NCBI RefSeq assembly: GCF_002250705.1
Contig: NZ_NMVP01000017.1
Location: 1 to 38,765 of the forward strand
Reading direction: 5' to 3'
DNA from: Enemella evansiae
GTDB lineage: Bacteria > Actinomycetota > Actinomycetes > Propionibacteriales > Propionibacteriaceae
Length of the DNA stretch: 38,765 bases
Below, piece after piece: positions 7,354 through 14,841 of this stretch. The first letter of the stretch is position 1; the number at the start of each line of letters is the position of its first letter. Position numbers and translations under genes: made by a program. The notes under the pieces were generated by a model that saw nothing but the letters and a program-made list of their open reading frames with translations, did no database searches and was not told the origin of the DNA.

Positions 7354-8580
7354 GTGAAACCCACACTCCGTCTTGCAGCAAGTGCCGTGCTCGGTGGCGC
7401 GATCCTCGCCAGCACGCAGCTTCCGGCGATCTCGGCGCCCACCACTCCGCCGACCCTGTCGCCGCAGAACACCCGCGTCTCGGCCAAGGCCGAGGCCCGC
7501 GTCGTGCAGAGCGAGTTCAGCCAGGAGCAGATCCAGGTGATGGCGCGCTCGGCCAACCGCACCGTGGAACAGCAGCGCAGCTACCTGGACCGCAAGGCCC
7601 AGCAGAACAATGCCTACGCCGAGGTGGCGTCGAACAACACCTACGACGGCGCATTCTTCACCGAGCAAGGGAAGCTGGTCGTCCAGGCCGCCCCGAACTC
7701 GGCCGCCGCCAAGGCCGCCGAGGCCAAGGGTCTGCAGGTGCGCAGCCCGCAGCGCGGCGAGGCCAAGCTCAATGACATGGTTGCCCAGGTGACCGCCGTG
7801 GTCGGCGACCGGGTGGCCTCGGTCAGCCCGGATCTGGCCTCCGACAAGCTGATCGTCACCTCCACCACCCCGGATCAGACCCGCCAGGCGCTGGCCCAGT
7901 TCGGCGACGCCGTCGAGGTCCGCCAGGGCGAGGCCAACCGGGTCCAGATCGCGGTCAAGGGCGGCGACAAGGTCACCATGGCCAGCGGCGGCTACTGCTC
8001 CGCCGGCTTCCCGGCGCGCACCAGCAGCGGCACCCGGGTGATGATCTGGGCCGGTCACTGTGTCGAGGGTCAGAGCACCTTCTCGGTCGGCGGCACCAAG
8101 ATCGGCACCCCGGCCGGCACGGCCTTCGGCTCCTACGACGGAGTGGCGGACCGGGACATCGGCGCGGTCTACATCGACGCCGAGGACCAGATGACCACCC
8201 AGGTCAACGGTTACGGCCGGACCGTCAGCCAGGCCGACAAGGGTCCCTGGAAGGCCCCGGTCGGTACCGACATGTGCAAGTCGGGCGCCACCTCGGGCAT
8301 CACCTGCGGTCAGGTCAGCAGCTACAACAACTCGGTCACCTACTCCGACAACTCCGGGCGGACCGTCGCCCAGGTGTCCGGACTGGGCCGCAGCACGGTC
8401 TGCACCGCACCGGGTGACTCCGGCGGCGCCTACGTCTCCGGCGGGTACGCCGTGGGCATGACCTCCGGCGGTCCGGCCTCGCAGACCTGCACCTTCAACG
8501 GTGGCTACCTGTCGGGCAAGTCGTCCTACTTCCAGCCGGTCACCGATGCGCTGAGCTACTACGGGCTGACCTACAACTGA
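7354..8580 (+). CDS. Secreted S1-family serine protease with pro-domain (streptogrisin/alpha-lytic type)
   Basis: An exported chymotrypsin-fold protease of 408 residues. I chose GTG 7354 because GGAG lies just upstream and a clean signal peptide follows (MKPTLRLAASAVLGGAIL, with an Ala-rich cleavage zone near 25-30). The frame is open upstream to 7120 but shows no such features. Residues about 30-200 form a folding pro-domain with alternating charged helices, as in alpha-lytic proteases. The mature domain starts near 205-210 (GGYCSAGFPAR). The triad is H235 in WAGHC, D269 in ADRDIGAVYI and S356 in APGDSGGAY. Cysteines flanking His and Ser suggest disulfides. It stands alone between two terminators. 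The substrate range cannot be inferred; external protein degradation is likely. Confidence 0.92.
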   Translation: MKPTLRLAASAVLGGAILASTQLPAISAPTTPPTLSPQNTRVSAKAEARVVQSEFSQEQIQVMARSANRTVEQQRSYLDRKAQQNNAYAEVASNNTYDGAFFTEQGKLVVQAAPNSAAAKAAEAKGLQVRSPQRGEAKLNDMVAQVTAVVGDRVASVSPDLASDKLIVTSTTPDQTRQALAQFGDAVEVRQGEANRVQIAVKGGDKVTMASGGYCSAGFPARTSSGTRVMIWAGHCVEGQSTFSVGGTKIGTPAGTAFGSYDGVADRDIGAVYIDAEDQMTTQVNGYGRTVSQADKGPWKAPVGTDMCKSGATSGITCGQVSSYNNSVTYSDNSGRTVAQVSGLGRSTVCTAPGDSGGAYVSGGYAVGMTSGGPASQTCTFNGGYLSGKSSYFQPVTDALSYYGLTYN

Positions 8581-8625
8581 GCCAACCCACCCCACCCCCA
8601 GGCCCGGGCTCACCCCGGGACGGCG

Positions 8626-8657
8626 AGCACCCCGCGAACCCGAGATCGCGGGGTGCT
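8626..8657 (+). terminator. Terminator after the protease gene
   Basis: AGCACCCCGCGA (8626-8637) pairs perfectly with TCGCGGGGTGCT (8646-8657) around an 8-base loop. It starts about 45 bases after the protease stop and precedes the promoter region of the membrane-protein/GntR operon. Confidence 0.85.
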
Positions 8658-8692
8658 GTCGTTCCCGGACCCGGGCCGGTTGCATTCCTCGG

Positions 8693-8726
8693 TTTGTATC
8701 AGTACAGTCGATTGTGTTGATACGAA
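8693..8726. promoter_or_regulatory. Probable GntR operator upstream of the membrane protein/GntR operon
   Basis: TTTGTATCA (8693-8701) and TGATACGAA (8718-8726) are inverted repeats matching at eight of nine positions, separated by 16 bases. The site is AT-rich against its surroundings and ends 13 bases before ATG 8740, with GAGGAGG between. The position suits autoregulation by the GntR protein at the end of this operon. That link is inference. Confidence 0.65.
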
Positions 8727-8739
8727 CTGAGGAGGAACG

Positions 8740-9678
8740 ATGGAGATCGCGATCTGGATTCCGCTGGCGATGGGCGTGCTGTTCAGCATGGCGCCGATCA
8801 CCAACGGCGGTACCAGCAAGCCCAACGAGAAGCAGCTCGCGAAGTACGTCCGCAAGATGCGGTTGCCGTTGCCGGCCCAGTTGCGCGGCCCAGTGGTGGA
8901 GCGGATCACCCGCACCGAGAAGGCGGCCGTCTGGTGTGGTGCCCTCGGTGCGGTGGTGGGGGTCGTGCTGGCGCTGCTGCTCCGCGGGCTCACCGGGACC
9001 GACGGCGCCTCCGGGGCGGCGATCATGGTCGCGCTGCTGTTCGGCGCCAGCCTGGGTGGCCTGGTGGCCACGGCCCGGGGCCGCAGCCCGCTGGTGCCCG
9101 ATGCCCCGCGGGTGGCCCGATCCTCGGCGACGACGATCGCGGACTACGAGAGCCGTGGCTCCAGCCGGGCCTTCTGGCTTGCGCCGGTGGCGATGGTGCT
9201 GGGGCTCGCCGGCGCCTGGCTGCTCTGGTCGGTCGCGACCTCCCTCGGCGCCACCGACACCGCAACGGCCATGACGATCGCCACCGGTTCGACGGTGCTG
9301 CTCGCCATTGGCTGGGCACTGCTGATCCCGGCCCGCCGGGCGCTGATCGAGCGGCCACAGTGGGCGCACACCGATCTCGAACTGGCCTGGGACGATGCCA
9401 CTCGCAGCACCGCACTGGCCGGGCTCACCGGCACCGGGATCGCCGCCGGCATGCTTGCCCCATTCGTCTCGCTGGTTGCCGGGGCATCCCTGGTGGTGGA
9501 TCGGGGCGTGCGTGCCCAGGCCATGGATCTCACGCTCTGGTTGGGAATCGGGGTCTTCGTCCTGGGCCTGGTGTGCTGGGCAATCCTGCTGGTGCCCTAC
9601 CTGCGGGGCCGCTCCGCCAATCCGTCGCTCGGACTGTGGCGGGACCGGGACTTCGCCGGGCAGGCCGGCCCGTGCTGA
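8740..9678 (+). CDS. Seven-helix membrane protein of unknown function, co-transcribed with a GntR regulator
   Basis: I do not recognise this 312-residue protein. It has one N-terminal hydrophobic helix (IAIWIPLAMGVLFSM) and then a basic cytoplasmic-looking segment (KPNEKQLAKYVRKMRLPLPA). Six further helices lie around 67-90, 95-115, 145-170, 175-200, 220-255 and 260-290. There is no ATPase, transporter or enzyme motif. The start has GAGGAGG upstream. The stop overlaps the GTG of the small GntR regulator by seven bases, so the two are coupled and probably autoregulated. YtrA-type GntR operons usually respond to cell-envelope stress and carry ABC transporters; none is encoded here, so this protein may be the effector itself. 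Confidence 0.7.
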   Translation: MEIAIWIPLAMGVLFSMAPITNGGTSKPNEKQLAKYVRKMRLPLPAQLRGPVVERITRTEKAAVWCGALGAVVGVVLALLLRGLTGTDGASGAAIMVALLFGASLGGLVATARGRSPLVPDAPRVARSSATTIADYESRGSSRAFWLAPVAMVLGLAGAWLLWSVATSLGATDTATAMTIATGSTVLLAIGWALLIPARRALIERPQWAHTDLELAWDDATRSTALAGLTGTGIAAGMLAPFVSLVAGASLVVDRGVRAQAMDLTLWLGIGVFVLGLVCWAILLVPYLRGRSANPSLGLWRDRDFAGQAGPC

Positions 9679-10034
9679 GGATCGATCCCACCAGCCAGGT
9701 CCCGCCCTATGAGCAGCTGCGCAGCCAGCTGGTCGCCCAGATGAGCAGCGGCGAGCTGCCTCCCGGCACCCGGTTGCCGCCGGTACGCCGACTCGCCAGC
9801 GACCTGGGCCTGGCCCCGAACACGGTGGCGCGTACCTATCGGGAACTGGAGGCCAGCGGCTTCGTCCGGACCGCGGGCCGCAACGGCACCATCGTCCAGC
9901 CGCCCAACGACGGCCCGGGACAGGCGACCCAGCTGGCCCGGCAGTTCGTCGAGGCGATGCGTGGCCTCGGGGTCGGCGTGGAAGGCGCCGTGCATCAGGT
10001 CCGCCACGCGTACGCCGAACTCGGTACCAGCTGA
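9672..10034 (+). CDS. YtrA-subfamily GntR transcriptional regulator
   Basis: A 120-residue regulator with only a GntR winged helix and a short C-terminal helical tail, the layout of the YtrA subfamily. The N-terminal motif IDPTSQVPPYEQLRSQL is characteristic. GELPPGTRLPPVRRLASDLG, then NTVARTYRELEASGFV, forms the helix-turn-helix at about 30-70. The start is GTG 9672, inside the end of the preceding gene (GTGCTGA overlap). No large effector-binding domain is present. The inverted repeat at 8693-8726 is a likely operator. A two-sided terminator follows the stop. Confidence 0.88.
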   Translation: MLRIDPTSQVPPYEQLRSQLVAQMSSGELPPGTRLPPVRRLASDLGLAPNTVARTYRELEASGFVRTAGRNGTIVQPPNDGPGQATQLARQFVEAMRGLGVGVEGAVHQVRHAYAELGTS

Positions 10035-10041
10035 CCCAACC

Positions 10042-10117
10042 GCGATCCATCGAACCAGAAGTGCATCCCCCTGACCCTGGAGGGAGAGGGGGATGCACTC
10101 AGGATTCGATGGATCGC
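10042..10117. terminator. Compound bidirectional terminator between convergent genes
   Basis: Two nested perfect stems. The outer arms GCGATCCATCGAA (10042-10054) and TTCGATGGATCGC (10105-10117) pair over 13 bases. The inner arms AGTGCATCCCCCT (10060-10072) and AGGGGGATGCACT (10087-10099) pair over another 13, separated by a small internal loop. It lies between the GntR gene (plus) and the MHS transporter gene (minus), eight bases after the first stop, so it can serve both strands. Confidence 0.88.
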
Positions 10118-10129
10118 AGCAGGGGAGGG

Positions 10130-11392
10130 TCAGCGCATGGCGTACCGCTTGCGGGCCATCAGTACGCCGATCAGTGCCAGCGCGCAGCAGGCGGCGTAGT
10201 AGAGCCCCGGCACGGTGTTCACGCCGGTGGCCTTCACCAGGGCGGTGAGGATCAGCGGGGCGAAACCGCCGAAGATCGCCACACCCAGGCTGTAGGAGAT
10301 GGTCATCCCCGAGGACCGGACCTGCACCGGGAACAGCTCGGAGAGCAGTGCCGGCATCGGCGCGAAGTAGAGGCACATGAAGATGCCGACGATCACCTCG
10401 CACAGCGTCAGCATCAGGATCGTCGGATTCGCCTGCAGCAGCAGGAACAGCGGCCACCCCGCCAGCACACCGGCGATCGCGGCCGGGATCATGATCGTGG
10501 TCATCCCGACCCGATCCGCGAGCCGGCCGACGATCGGCGAACCGATGAAGGTGATCACCCCGGCGACCACGGCGCCCGGGAATGCTGCCCAGGCAGGGAG
10601 TCCGAGACCCTTGGCGAAGGTCGGCAGATAGGTGATCAGGTAGACCGAGATGGTCGCCATCGCGATCACCAGGAACGCCGTCAGCAGCCGTCCGCCGTAC
10701 TGGCCGAGCAGCAGCTTCAGCGGCGCATGGTCCTTCTCCGCGGCCTCGAACTCCGGGGTGTCGGACATCTTGGTGCGCACGTACCAGCCGACCGGGCCGA
10801 TCAGCAGCCCGATCGCGAAGGCGATCCGCCAGCCCCAGGAGGTCAGGGCCGCCGGGCTCAGCAGCGAGGACAGCAGCCACGAGATACCGGCCGCCATGAA
10901 CATCGACACACCCTGGGTGGCGACCTGCCAGGAGGCGTAATAGGCCTTGCCCCGTTGGGCATTCTCGGTCAGGAAGGCGGTCGCGCTGCCGAACTCGCCA
11001 CCCGCGCTGATGCCCTGGATGATCCGAGCGATGGCCAGAATGATCGGCGCGGCGATCCCGATCGTGGCGTACCCCGGGGTGACGACGATGATGAAGACAC
11101 CGAGTGTCATCAACCCGATGGTCAGGCTGAGGGCCGCCTTGCGGCCGTGCGTGTCGGCGTAACTGCCGATCAGCACCGCCCCCAGCGGGCGGACCACGAA
11201 GGTGATCGCGAAGGTGGCCCAGGTCATCATCTGGGCGGCGAAACTTCCACCTGGATAGAAGACGGTGGCGATGGTGCTCGCCATGAAGCCGAAGAGGACG
11301 ATGTCGTACCACTCCAGCGCATTCCCCAGCGAGGCGGCGACAACAGCCTTCCGGGCGCGTACCTGGTCGTGCTGAACAACGATGTCGGTCAT
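10130..11392 (-). CDS. MFS transporter, metabolite:H+ symporter (MHS) type
   Basis: A 420-residue importer of the MHS branch (relatives carry citrate, shikimate, proline/betaine or dicarboxylates). Family marks are the opening AASLGNALEWYDIVLFGF, the loop SYADTHGRKAALSLT, and IIQGISAGGEFGSATAFLTE in helices 4-5. Twelve hydrophobic helices can be traced, ending in a short basic tail. Its ATG overlaps the TGA of the upstream ArgE-like deacylase by four bases, so the two are coupled. This suggests the substrate is the compound the deacylase cleaves, such as an N-acyl amino acid. That is inference; the sequence does not name the substrate. Confidence 0.88.
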   Translation of the reverse strand: MTDIVVQHDQVRARKAVVAASLGNALEWYDIVLFGFMASTIATVFYPGGSFAAQMMTWATFAITFVVRPLGAVLIGSYADTHGRKAALSLTIGLMTLGVFIIVVTPGYATIGIAAPIILAIARIIQGISAGGEFGSATAFLTENAQRGKAYYASWQVATQGVSMFMAAGISWLLSSLLSPAALTSWGWRIAFAIGLLIGPVGWYVRTKMSDTPEFEAAEKDHAPLKLLLGQYGGRLLTAFLVIAMATISVYLITYLPTFAKGLGLPAWAAFPGAVVAGVITFIGSPIVGRLADRVGMTTIMIPAAIAGVLAGWPLFLLLQANPTILMLTLCEVIVGIFMCLYFAPMPALLSELFPVQVRSSGMTISYSLGVAIFGGFAPLILTALVKATGVNTVPGLYYAACCALALIGVLMARKRYAMR

Positions 11393-12567
11393 GAAGTTTC
11401 CTTGCTGAGATGGGAAATCAGGCGATGGATGAACTCCTCGCAGGCCTGCAGCTGCGCCAGGTCCACGTATTCGTCGGCGGTGTGTGCCTGGGCGATGTCA
11501 CCGGGGCCGCAGACCACCGTCTCGATGCCGGCGCCGGAGAACTGGCCGGCCTCGGTGCCGTAGGTGACCTTGCCGTCGGAGCGTACGCCGCCGAGTGCGG
11601 CGCCCAACGAGATCGCCTCCGCCTCGGCCGGGGTCTCCAGGCCGGGTACCATCGCGGGCACCTCGAAGTCGACGCCGGCGATCTCGTTCTCGCCCCTCAT
11701 CTGCTGCTCCAGCTCCCGGGCGTACGCCTCGATCCGCTGCATCGTGGCGGCCGGGTCGAGCTCGGCCAGTCCGCGGAACTCGAACTCGACCACGCATCGG
11801 TCCGGCACGGTGTTGCCGGCGATGCCACCGTGGATGATGTTGGTCGACAGCGTGCTGTGCGGCACCGGGTAGGCCTCGTCGAAGGGGCCCTCGCTGCGCC
11901 ACTGGTCGGCGATCCCGCGCAGGAAGACGACGAACTTCGCGGCGTACTCGATGGCGTTGACGCCCTCGGGGGTGAGCGAGGAGTGCGCCGCCTTGCCGCG
12001 GAAGGTGACCCGGCCCAGGTTGATCGACTTGTGCCCGCGGATCACCTGCATGCTGGTCGGTTCGCCGACGATGCAGGCCCGGGGGGTGAGCCCGAGCTCG
12101 GCGATGTCCTTGACGATCTGGTCGCCGCCGATGCAGCCGACCTCCTCGTCGTAGGAGACGGCCAGGTGGATCGGTTCGGTCAGTTCGGCCTCCACCATCT
12201 CCGGCAGTGCGGACACCGCGACCCCGATGAAGCCCTTCATGTCGCAGGTGCCGCGGCCATAGAGCCGGCCGTCGCGGACATCGGGGGCGAACGGGTCGGA
12301 GCTCCAGTCCTGGTCATCGACCGGCACCACGTCGGAGTGCCCGGAGAGCACCACCCCGCCGGCGGTCGAACCATCGGCCGCGGGCACCGTCACCAGCAGG
12401 TTCGCCTTGCCCTGCTGCGGGCTGGGGCAGATCTTCGGGTCCAGACCGAGCCGGCGGGCCTCATCGGCGATCAGGTCGATGACGGGCTGGTTGGGATTGC
12501 GGCTGGTGGTGTCCTGCGACACCAGCTTCACGATCCAGTCCAGCGAACGAGGGGTCTCCATGATCAT
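11389..12567 (-). CDS. argE: ArgE/DapE-family (M20) deacylase, acetylornithine deacetylase type
   Basis: An M20 metallopeptidase-fold enzyme that cleaves an N-acyl group from an amino acid, with two zinc ions. The 392 residues are typical for ArgE. Metal ligands are H77 and bridging D109 (SGHSDVVPVD, GRGTCDMKG). The catalytic Glu lies in the pair E141-E142 of YDEEVGCIGG, and the dimer-domain histidine is in KAAHSSLTP. ATG 12567 is chosen because GGAAGG lies seven bases upstream; the frame is open further but shows no homology there. No other arginine gene is nearby. The coupled MHS importer suggests scavenging of an N-acylated amino acid rather than arginine synthesis, so the symbol reflects sequence type only. 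Confidence 0.85.
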   Translation of the reverse strand: MIMETPRSLDWIVKLVSQDTTSRNPNQPVIDLIADEARRLGLDPKICPSPQQGKANLLVTVPAADGSTAGGVVLSGHSDVVPVDDQDWSSDPFAPDVRDGRLYGRGTCDMKGFIGVAVSALPEMVEAELTEPIHLAVSYDEEVGCIGGDQIVKDIAELGLTPRACIVGEPTSMQVIRGHKSINLGRVTFRGKAAHSSLTPEGVNAIEYAAKFVVFLRGIADQWRSEGPFDEAYPVPHSTLSTNIIHGGIAGNTVPDRCVVEFEFRGLAELDPAATMQRIEAYARELEQQMRGENEIAGVDFEVPAMVPGLETPAEAEAISLGAALGGVRSDGKVTYGTEAGQFSGAGIETVVCGPGDIAQAHTADEYVDLAQLQACEEFIHRLISHLSKETS

Positions 12568-12686
12568 ATGTATACCTTCCGTTGCTCGGCTTCGGGAGAT
12601 ATCCCATGCTGCCGCGCCAACCGTTGACAACCATCGACCTGTTCGGTGTGAATGGGGGCAGCGAAGCGGGCGCGTACGCCCCACGC

Positions 12687-12720
12687 TCATCCAGCGTGTC
12701 GAGATGAGCTGAGCGAGGGC
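12687..12720. repeat. REP-like repeat, copy D (core hairpin missing)
   Basis: TCATCCAGCGTGTCGAGATGA (12687-12707) joins the two family ends with the hairpin core deleted. It is followed by GCTGAGCGAGGG, which resembles the TGAGCGAGCGAGG submotif of copies near 18990 and 24978. It lies in the divergent region between the ArgE-like gene and fprA. Confidence 0.6.
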
Positions 12721-12734
12721 AGGAGTCGGAATCA

Positions 12735-14126
12735 ATGGTGGATTCGGAAAGTCCCGGGTCGAACGATCGAGCGGCCTCGGACCGCGGCTGGCGGGTGGCC
12801 GTCGTCGGATCCGGGCCGAGCGGGATCTATGCGGTGCAGGCACTGCTCAAACGCGATGAGGTGACCGCGGTCGACGTCTTCGAATCGTTGCCCGCCCCCT
12901 ATGGGTTGCTGCGCTACGGCGTCGCCCCGGACCATGCCAAGACCAAGAGTGTCGCCCGCGCCCTGGCCCGCGCCTTCGACGATCCGCGGGTGCGGTTCTT
13001 CGGCAATGTGCGGGTCGGCAGCACCATCACCCGCCAGGAGTTGCTCGAGCACTACGACGCGATCGTGTACGCCACCGGGGCGCGGTACGACCGTGAGCTG
13101 GGGATCCCCGGTGAGCAGCTCACCGGCAGCGTGGGTGCCGCCGATTTCGTGGCCTGGTATTCGGGCCATCCCGACGTCGGACAGCCCGCCGACCTGTCGG
13201 GCAATCGCTCGATCGTGATCATCGGTGCGGGCAACGTAGCCCTCGACGTCGCCCGGATCTCCTTGCAGGACAGGAAGATCCTCGAGCACACCGATATGCC
13301 GCGCGAGGTGGTCGCCGAGATCGCCTCCGCACCGCTGGACGAGGTGCACCTGCTGATCCGCCGTGGTCCGGCGCATGTGAAGTTCTCCCGCGTCGAGCTG
13401 GCCGAACTCCTCACCCTGCCGGACCTGCGGGTACTGCTCCATGTCGACCCGGCCGAGTTCGCCGAACGCGACGACCTGTCCAAGGAGGCCGGGGTCAACC
13501 TGAAGCTGTTCCGCGAGGCGCTGGCCCGGCAGGCCGAGTCGGATGCGGCGGGGGAGCAGCCGTCCCGGACCCTGCACGTGCACTTCTGGACCACCCCGGA
13601 ACGGATCGAGGGGGAGCACCGGGTCTCCGCGGTCCGGGTCGTCACCCGCACCCCCGAGGGGGTCACCGTGGAGGGTGAGATCCCTGCCCAGGCGGCGATC
13701 CGGGCCATCGGCTACCGCGGGGAACCGATCGGTGGGCTGCCCTTCGACGAGATCGCCTGCCTGGTCCCGAACGAGGCCGGCGCGGTCGCGGCCCCGGCCG
13801 AGGTCGGCCGGGAGTTCGTCACCGGGTGGATCAAGCGCGGGCCGACCGGGGTGATCGGCACCAACAAGGGTGATGCGGCCGAGACCGTTGACACCCTGGC
13901 CGACGCGCTGGGGCGTACGCCCGGGGTGGGCGGGGAACGCCCCGACATCGCCGAACTCTTCGGCGACCGTGGCATCACCACCGTCGACTGGTCGCAGTGG
14001 CACCGGATCGAGGAGGCCGAGCAGGCCCTCGGCGATGAGCACGGGGCGCCCACGGTGAAACTGGTCGACCGCGAGGAACTGCTCGACGCGGCCCGCCAGG
14101 AGCAGGAAACTGGACTGCGGAACTGA
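12735..14126 (+). CDS. fprA: Ferredoxin/adrenodoxin-type NADP+ reductase (FprA-like)
   Basis: An FAD flavoprotein moving electrons between NADPH and ferredoxin, for P450s or other redox partners. The 463 residues match the adrenodoxin-reductase group. The FAD-binding motif is VAVVGSGPSGIYAVQALL. It is followed by PYGLLRYGVAPDHAKTKSV, a signature of the group. The NADP-binding motif is IVIIGAGNVALDVARI, then LLIRRGPAHVKFS. The C-terminal FAD motif is TGWIKRGPTGVIGTNKGDA. GGCAGGAG lies about eight bases before ATG 12735. No ferredoxin or P450 gene is adjacent. Confidence 0.93.
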   Translation: MVDSESPGSNDRAASDRGWRVAVVGSGPSGIYAVQALLKRDEVTAVDVFESLPAPYGLLRYGVAPDHAKTKSVARALARAFDDPRVRFFGNVRVGSTITRQELLEHYDAIVYATGARYDRELGIPGEQLTGSVGAADFVAWYSGHPDVGQPADLSGNRSIVIIGAGNVALDVARISLQDRKILEHTDMPREVVAEIASAPLDEVHLLIRRGPAHVKFSRVELAELLTLPDLRVLLHVDPAEFAERDDLSKEAGVNLKLFREALARQAESDAAGEQPSRTLHVHFWTTPERIEGEHRVSAVRVVTRTPEGVTVEGEIPAQAAIRAIGYRGEPIGGLPFDEIACLVPNEAGAVAAPAEVGREFVTGWIKRGPTGVIGTNKGDAAETVDTLADALGRTPGVGGERPDIAELFGDRGITTVDWSQWHRIEEAEQALGDEHGAPTVKLVDREELLDAARQEQETGLRN

Positions 14127-14175
14127 GCGATAGTGGCCTTGTCCGGTTGTCCGGAATGGCGCACGATTCGTAACC

Positions 14176-14841
14176 ATGAGCCGACGACCAGATCGCATCA
14201 ACCGTCACCCCGAACGGGCCCGGACCGAACGCGCCCAGCTCGATGCGGTGCTCGACGCCCGTCACCACTTCGGCTCCCTGAGCACGGTGCTCGACGGCCG
14301 ACCGCTGGTGGTGCCGATGTTCTATGGCCGCGACGGCGATCGGATCGTGATGCACGGCTCCACCGGTGCCGGGGCGCTCCGGCTGGTCGCCGAGGGCGCC
14401 CCCGCAGCGCTCTGCGTCAGCCTGCTCGACGGCTGGGTCTATGGCCACACGCTGTTCGACTCCAGCGCCAACTATCGCTCCGCGGTCGTGCACGGCGCGC
14501 TGCGCACCATCACCGGCGCGGAGGCCGCCGAGGCACTGACGACGCTGTCGGAGCAGCTGATGCCGGGCCGGGCCGCCGAGGTGCCCGAGCACACCCGCAA
14601 ACAGCTCGCCGCCACCCAGTGCCTGACCCTGCCGATCACCGACGGCAGCTGGACGGTCAAGGTCCGCGCTGCCCCGCCCGGTGACCCGGAACCCGGCGAG
14701 CAGGTCGATCCGCGACTGTGGACCGGGGTGCTGCCGATCGAATGGGGTTACGGCGAACCGGTCTCGGCACCCCGGGCGACCGGGCTGCCGGTCTCACCCT
14801 CGGTGCGCAGCTATGCCGGCGGTGCGCCCGGTTCGGCCTGA
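14176..14841 (+). CDS. Pyridoxamine 5'-phosphate oxidase-fold (NimA-like) flavin-binding protein
   Basis: A split-barrel flavin-binding protein of 221 residues. LDARHHFGSLSTVLDGRPLV, VPMFYGRDGDRIVMHG and VSLLDGWVYGHTLFDSSANYRSAVVHGALR follow the pattern of the PNPOx-related group that also includes NimA nitroimidazole reductases. The exact reaction is unknown: these proteins use FMN or F420, and few are true PNPOx enzymes. The gene runs head-on into the MocR regulator gene; their 3' ends share 31 bases (14811-14841). In other actinobacteria such proteins are often adjacent to MocR/PdxR regulators, so a link to pyridoxal phosphate control is plausible but unproven. Confidence 0.82.
   Translation: MSRRPDRINRHPERARTERAQLDAVLDARHHFGSLSTVLDGRPLVVPMFYGRDGDRIVMHGSTGAGALRLVAEGAPAALCVSLLDGWVYGHTLFDSSANYRSAVVHGALRTITGAEAAEALTTLSEQLMPGRAAEVPEHTRKQLAATQCLTLPITDGSWTVKVRAAPPGDPEPGEQVDPRLWTGVLPIEWGYGEPVSAPRATGLPVSPSVRSYAGGAPGSA

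Noticed and set aside
7240..10098. Open frame of 952 codons on the minus strand
   Set aside because: It is antisense to the protease, membrane protein and GntR genes and has a low-complexity composition without any recognisable domain.
10061..11563. Plus-strand frame of 500 codons opposite the MHS transporter
   Set aside because: The opposite strand encodes a clear twelve-helix transporter; this frame is hydrophilic shadow sequence rich in Arg, Gly, Asp and Gln.
12568..12843. N-terminal extension of the ArgE-like frame
   Set aside because: It reads antisense through the start of fprA. A GGAAGG box seven bases before ATG 12567 marks the true start.
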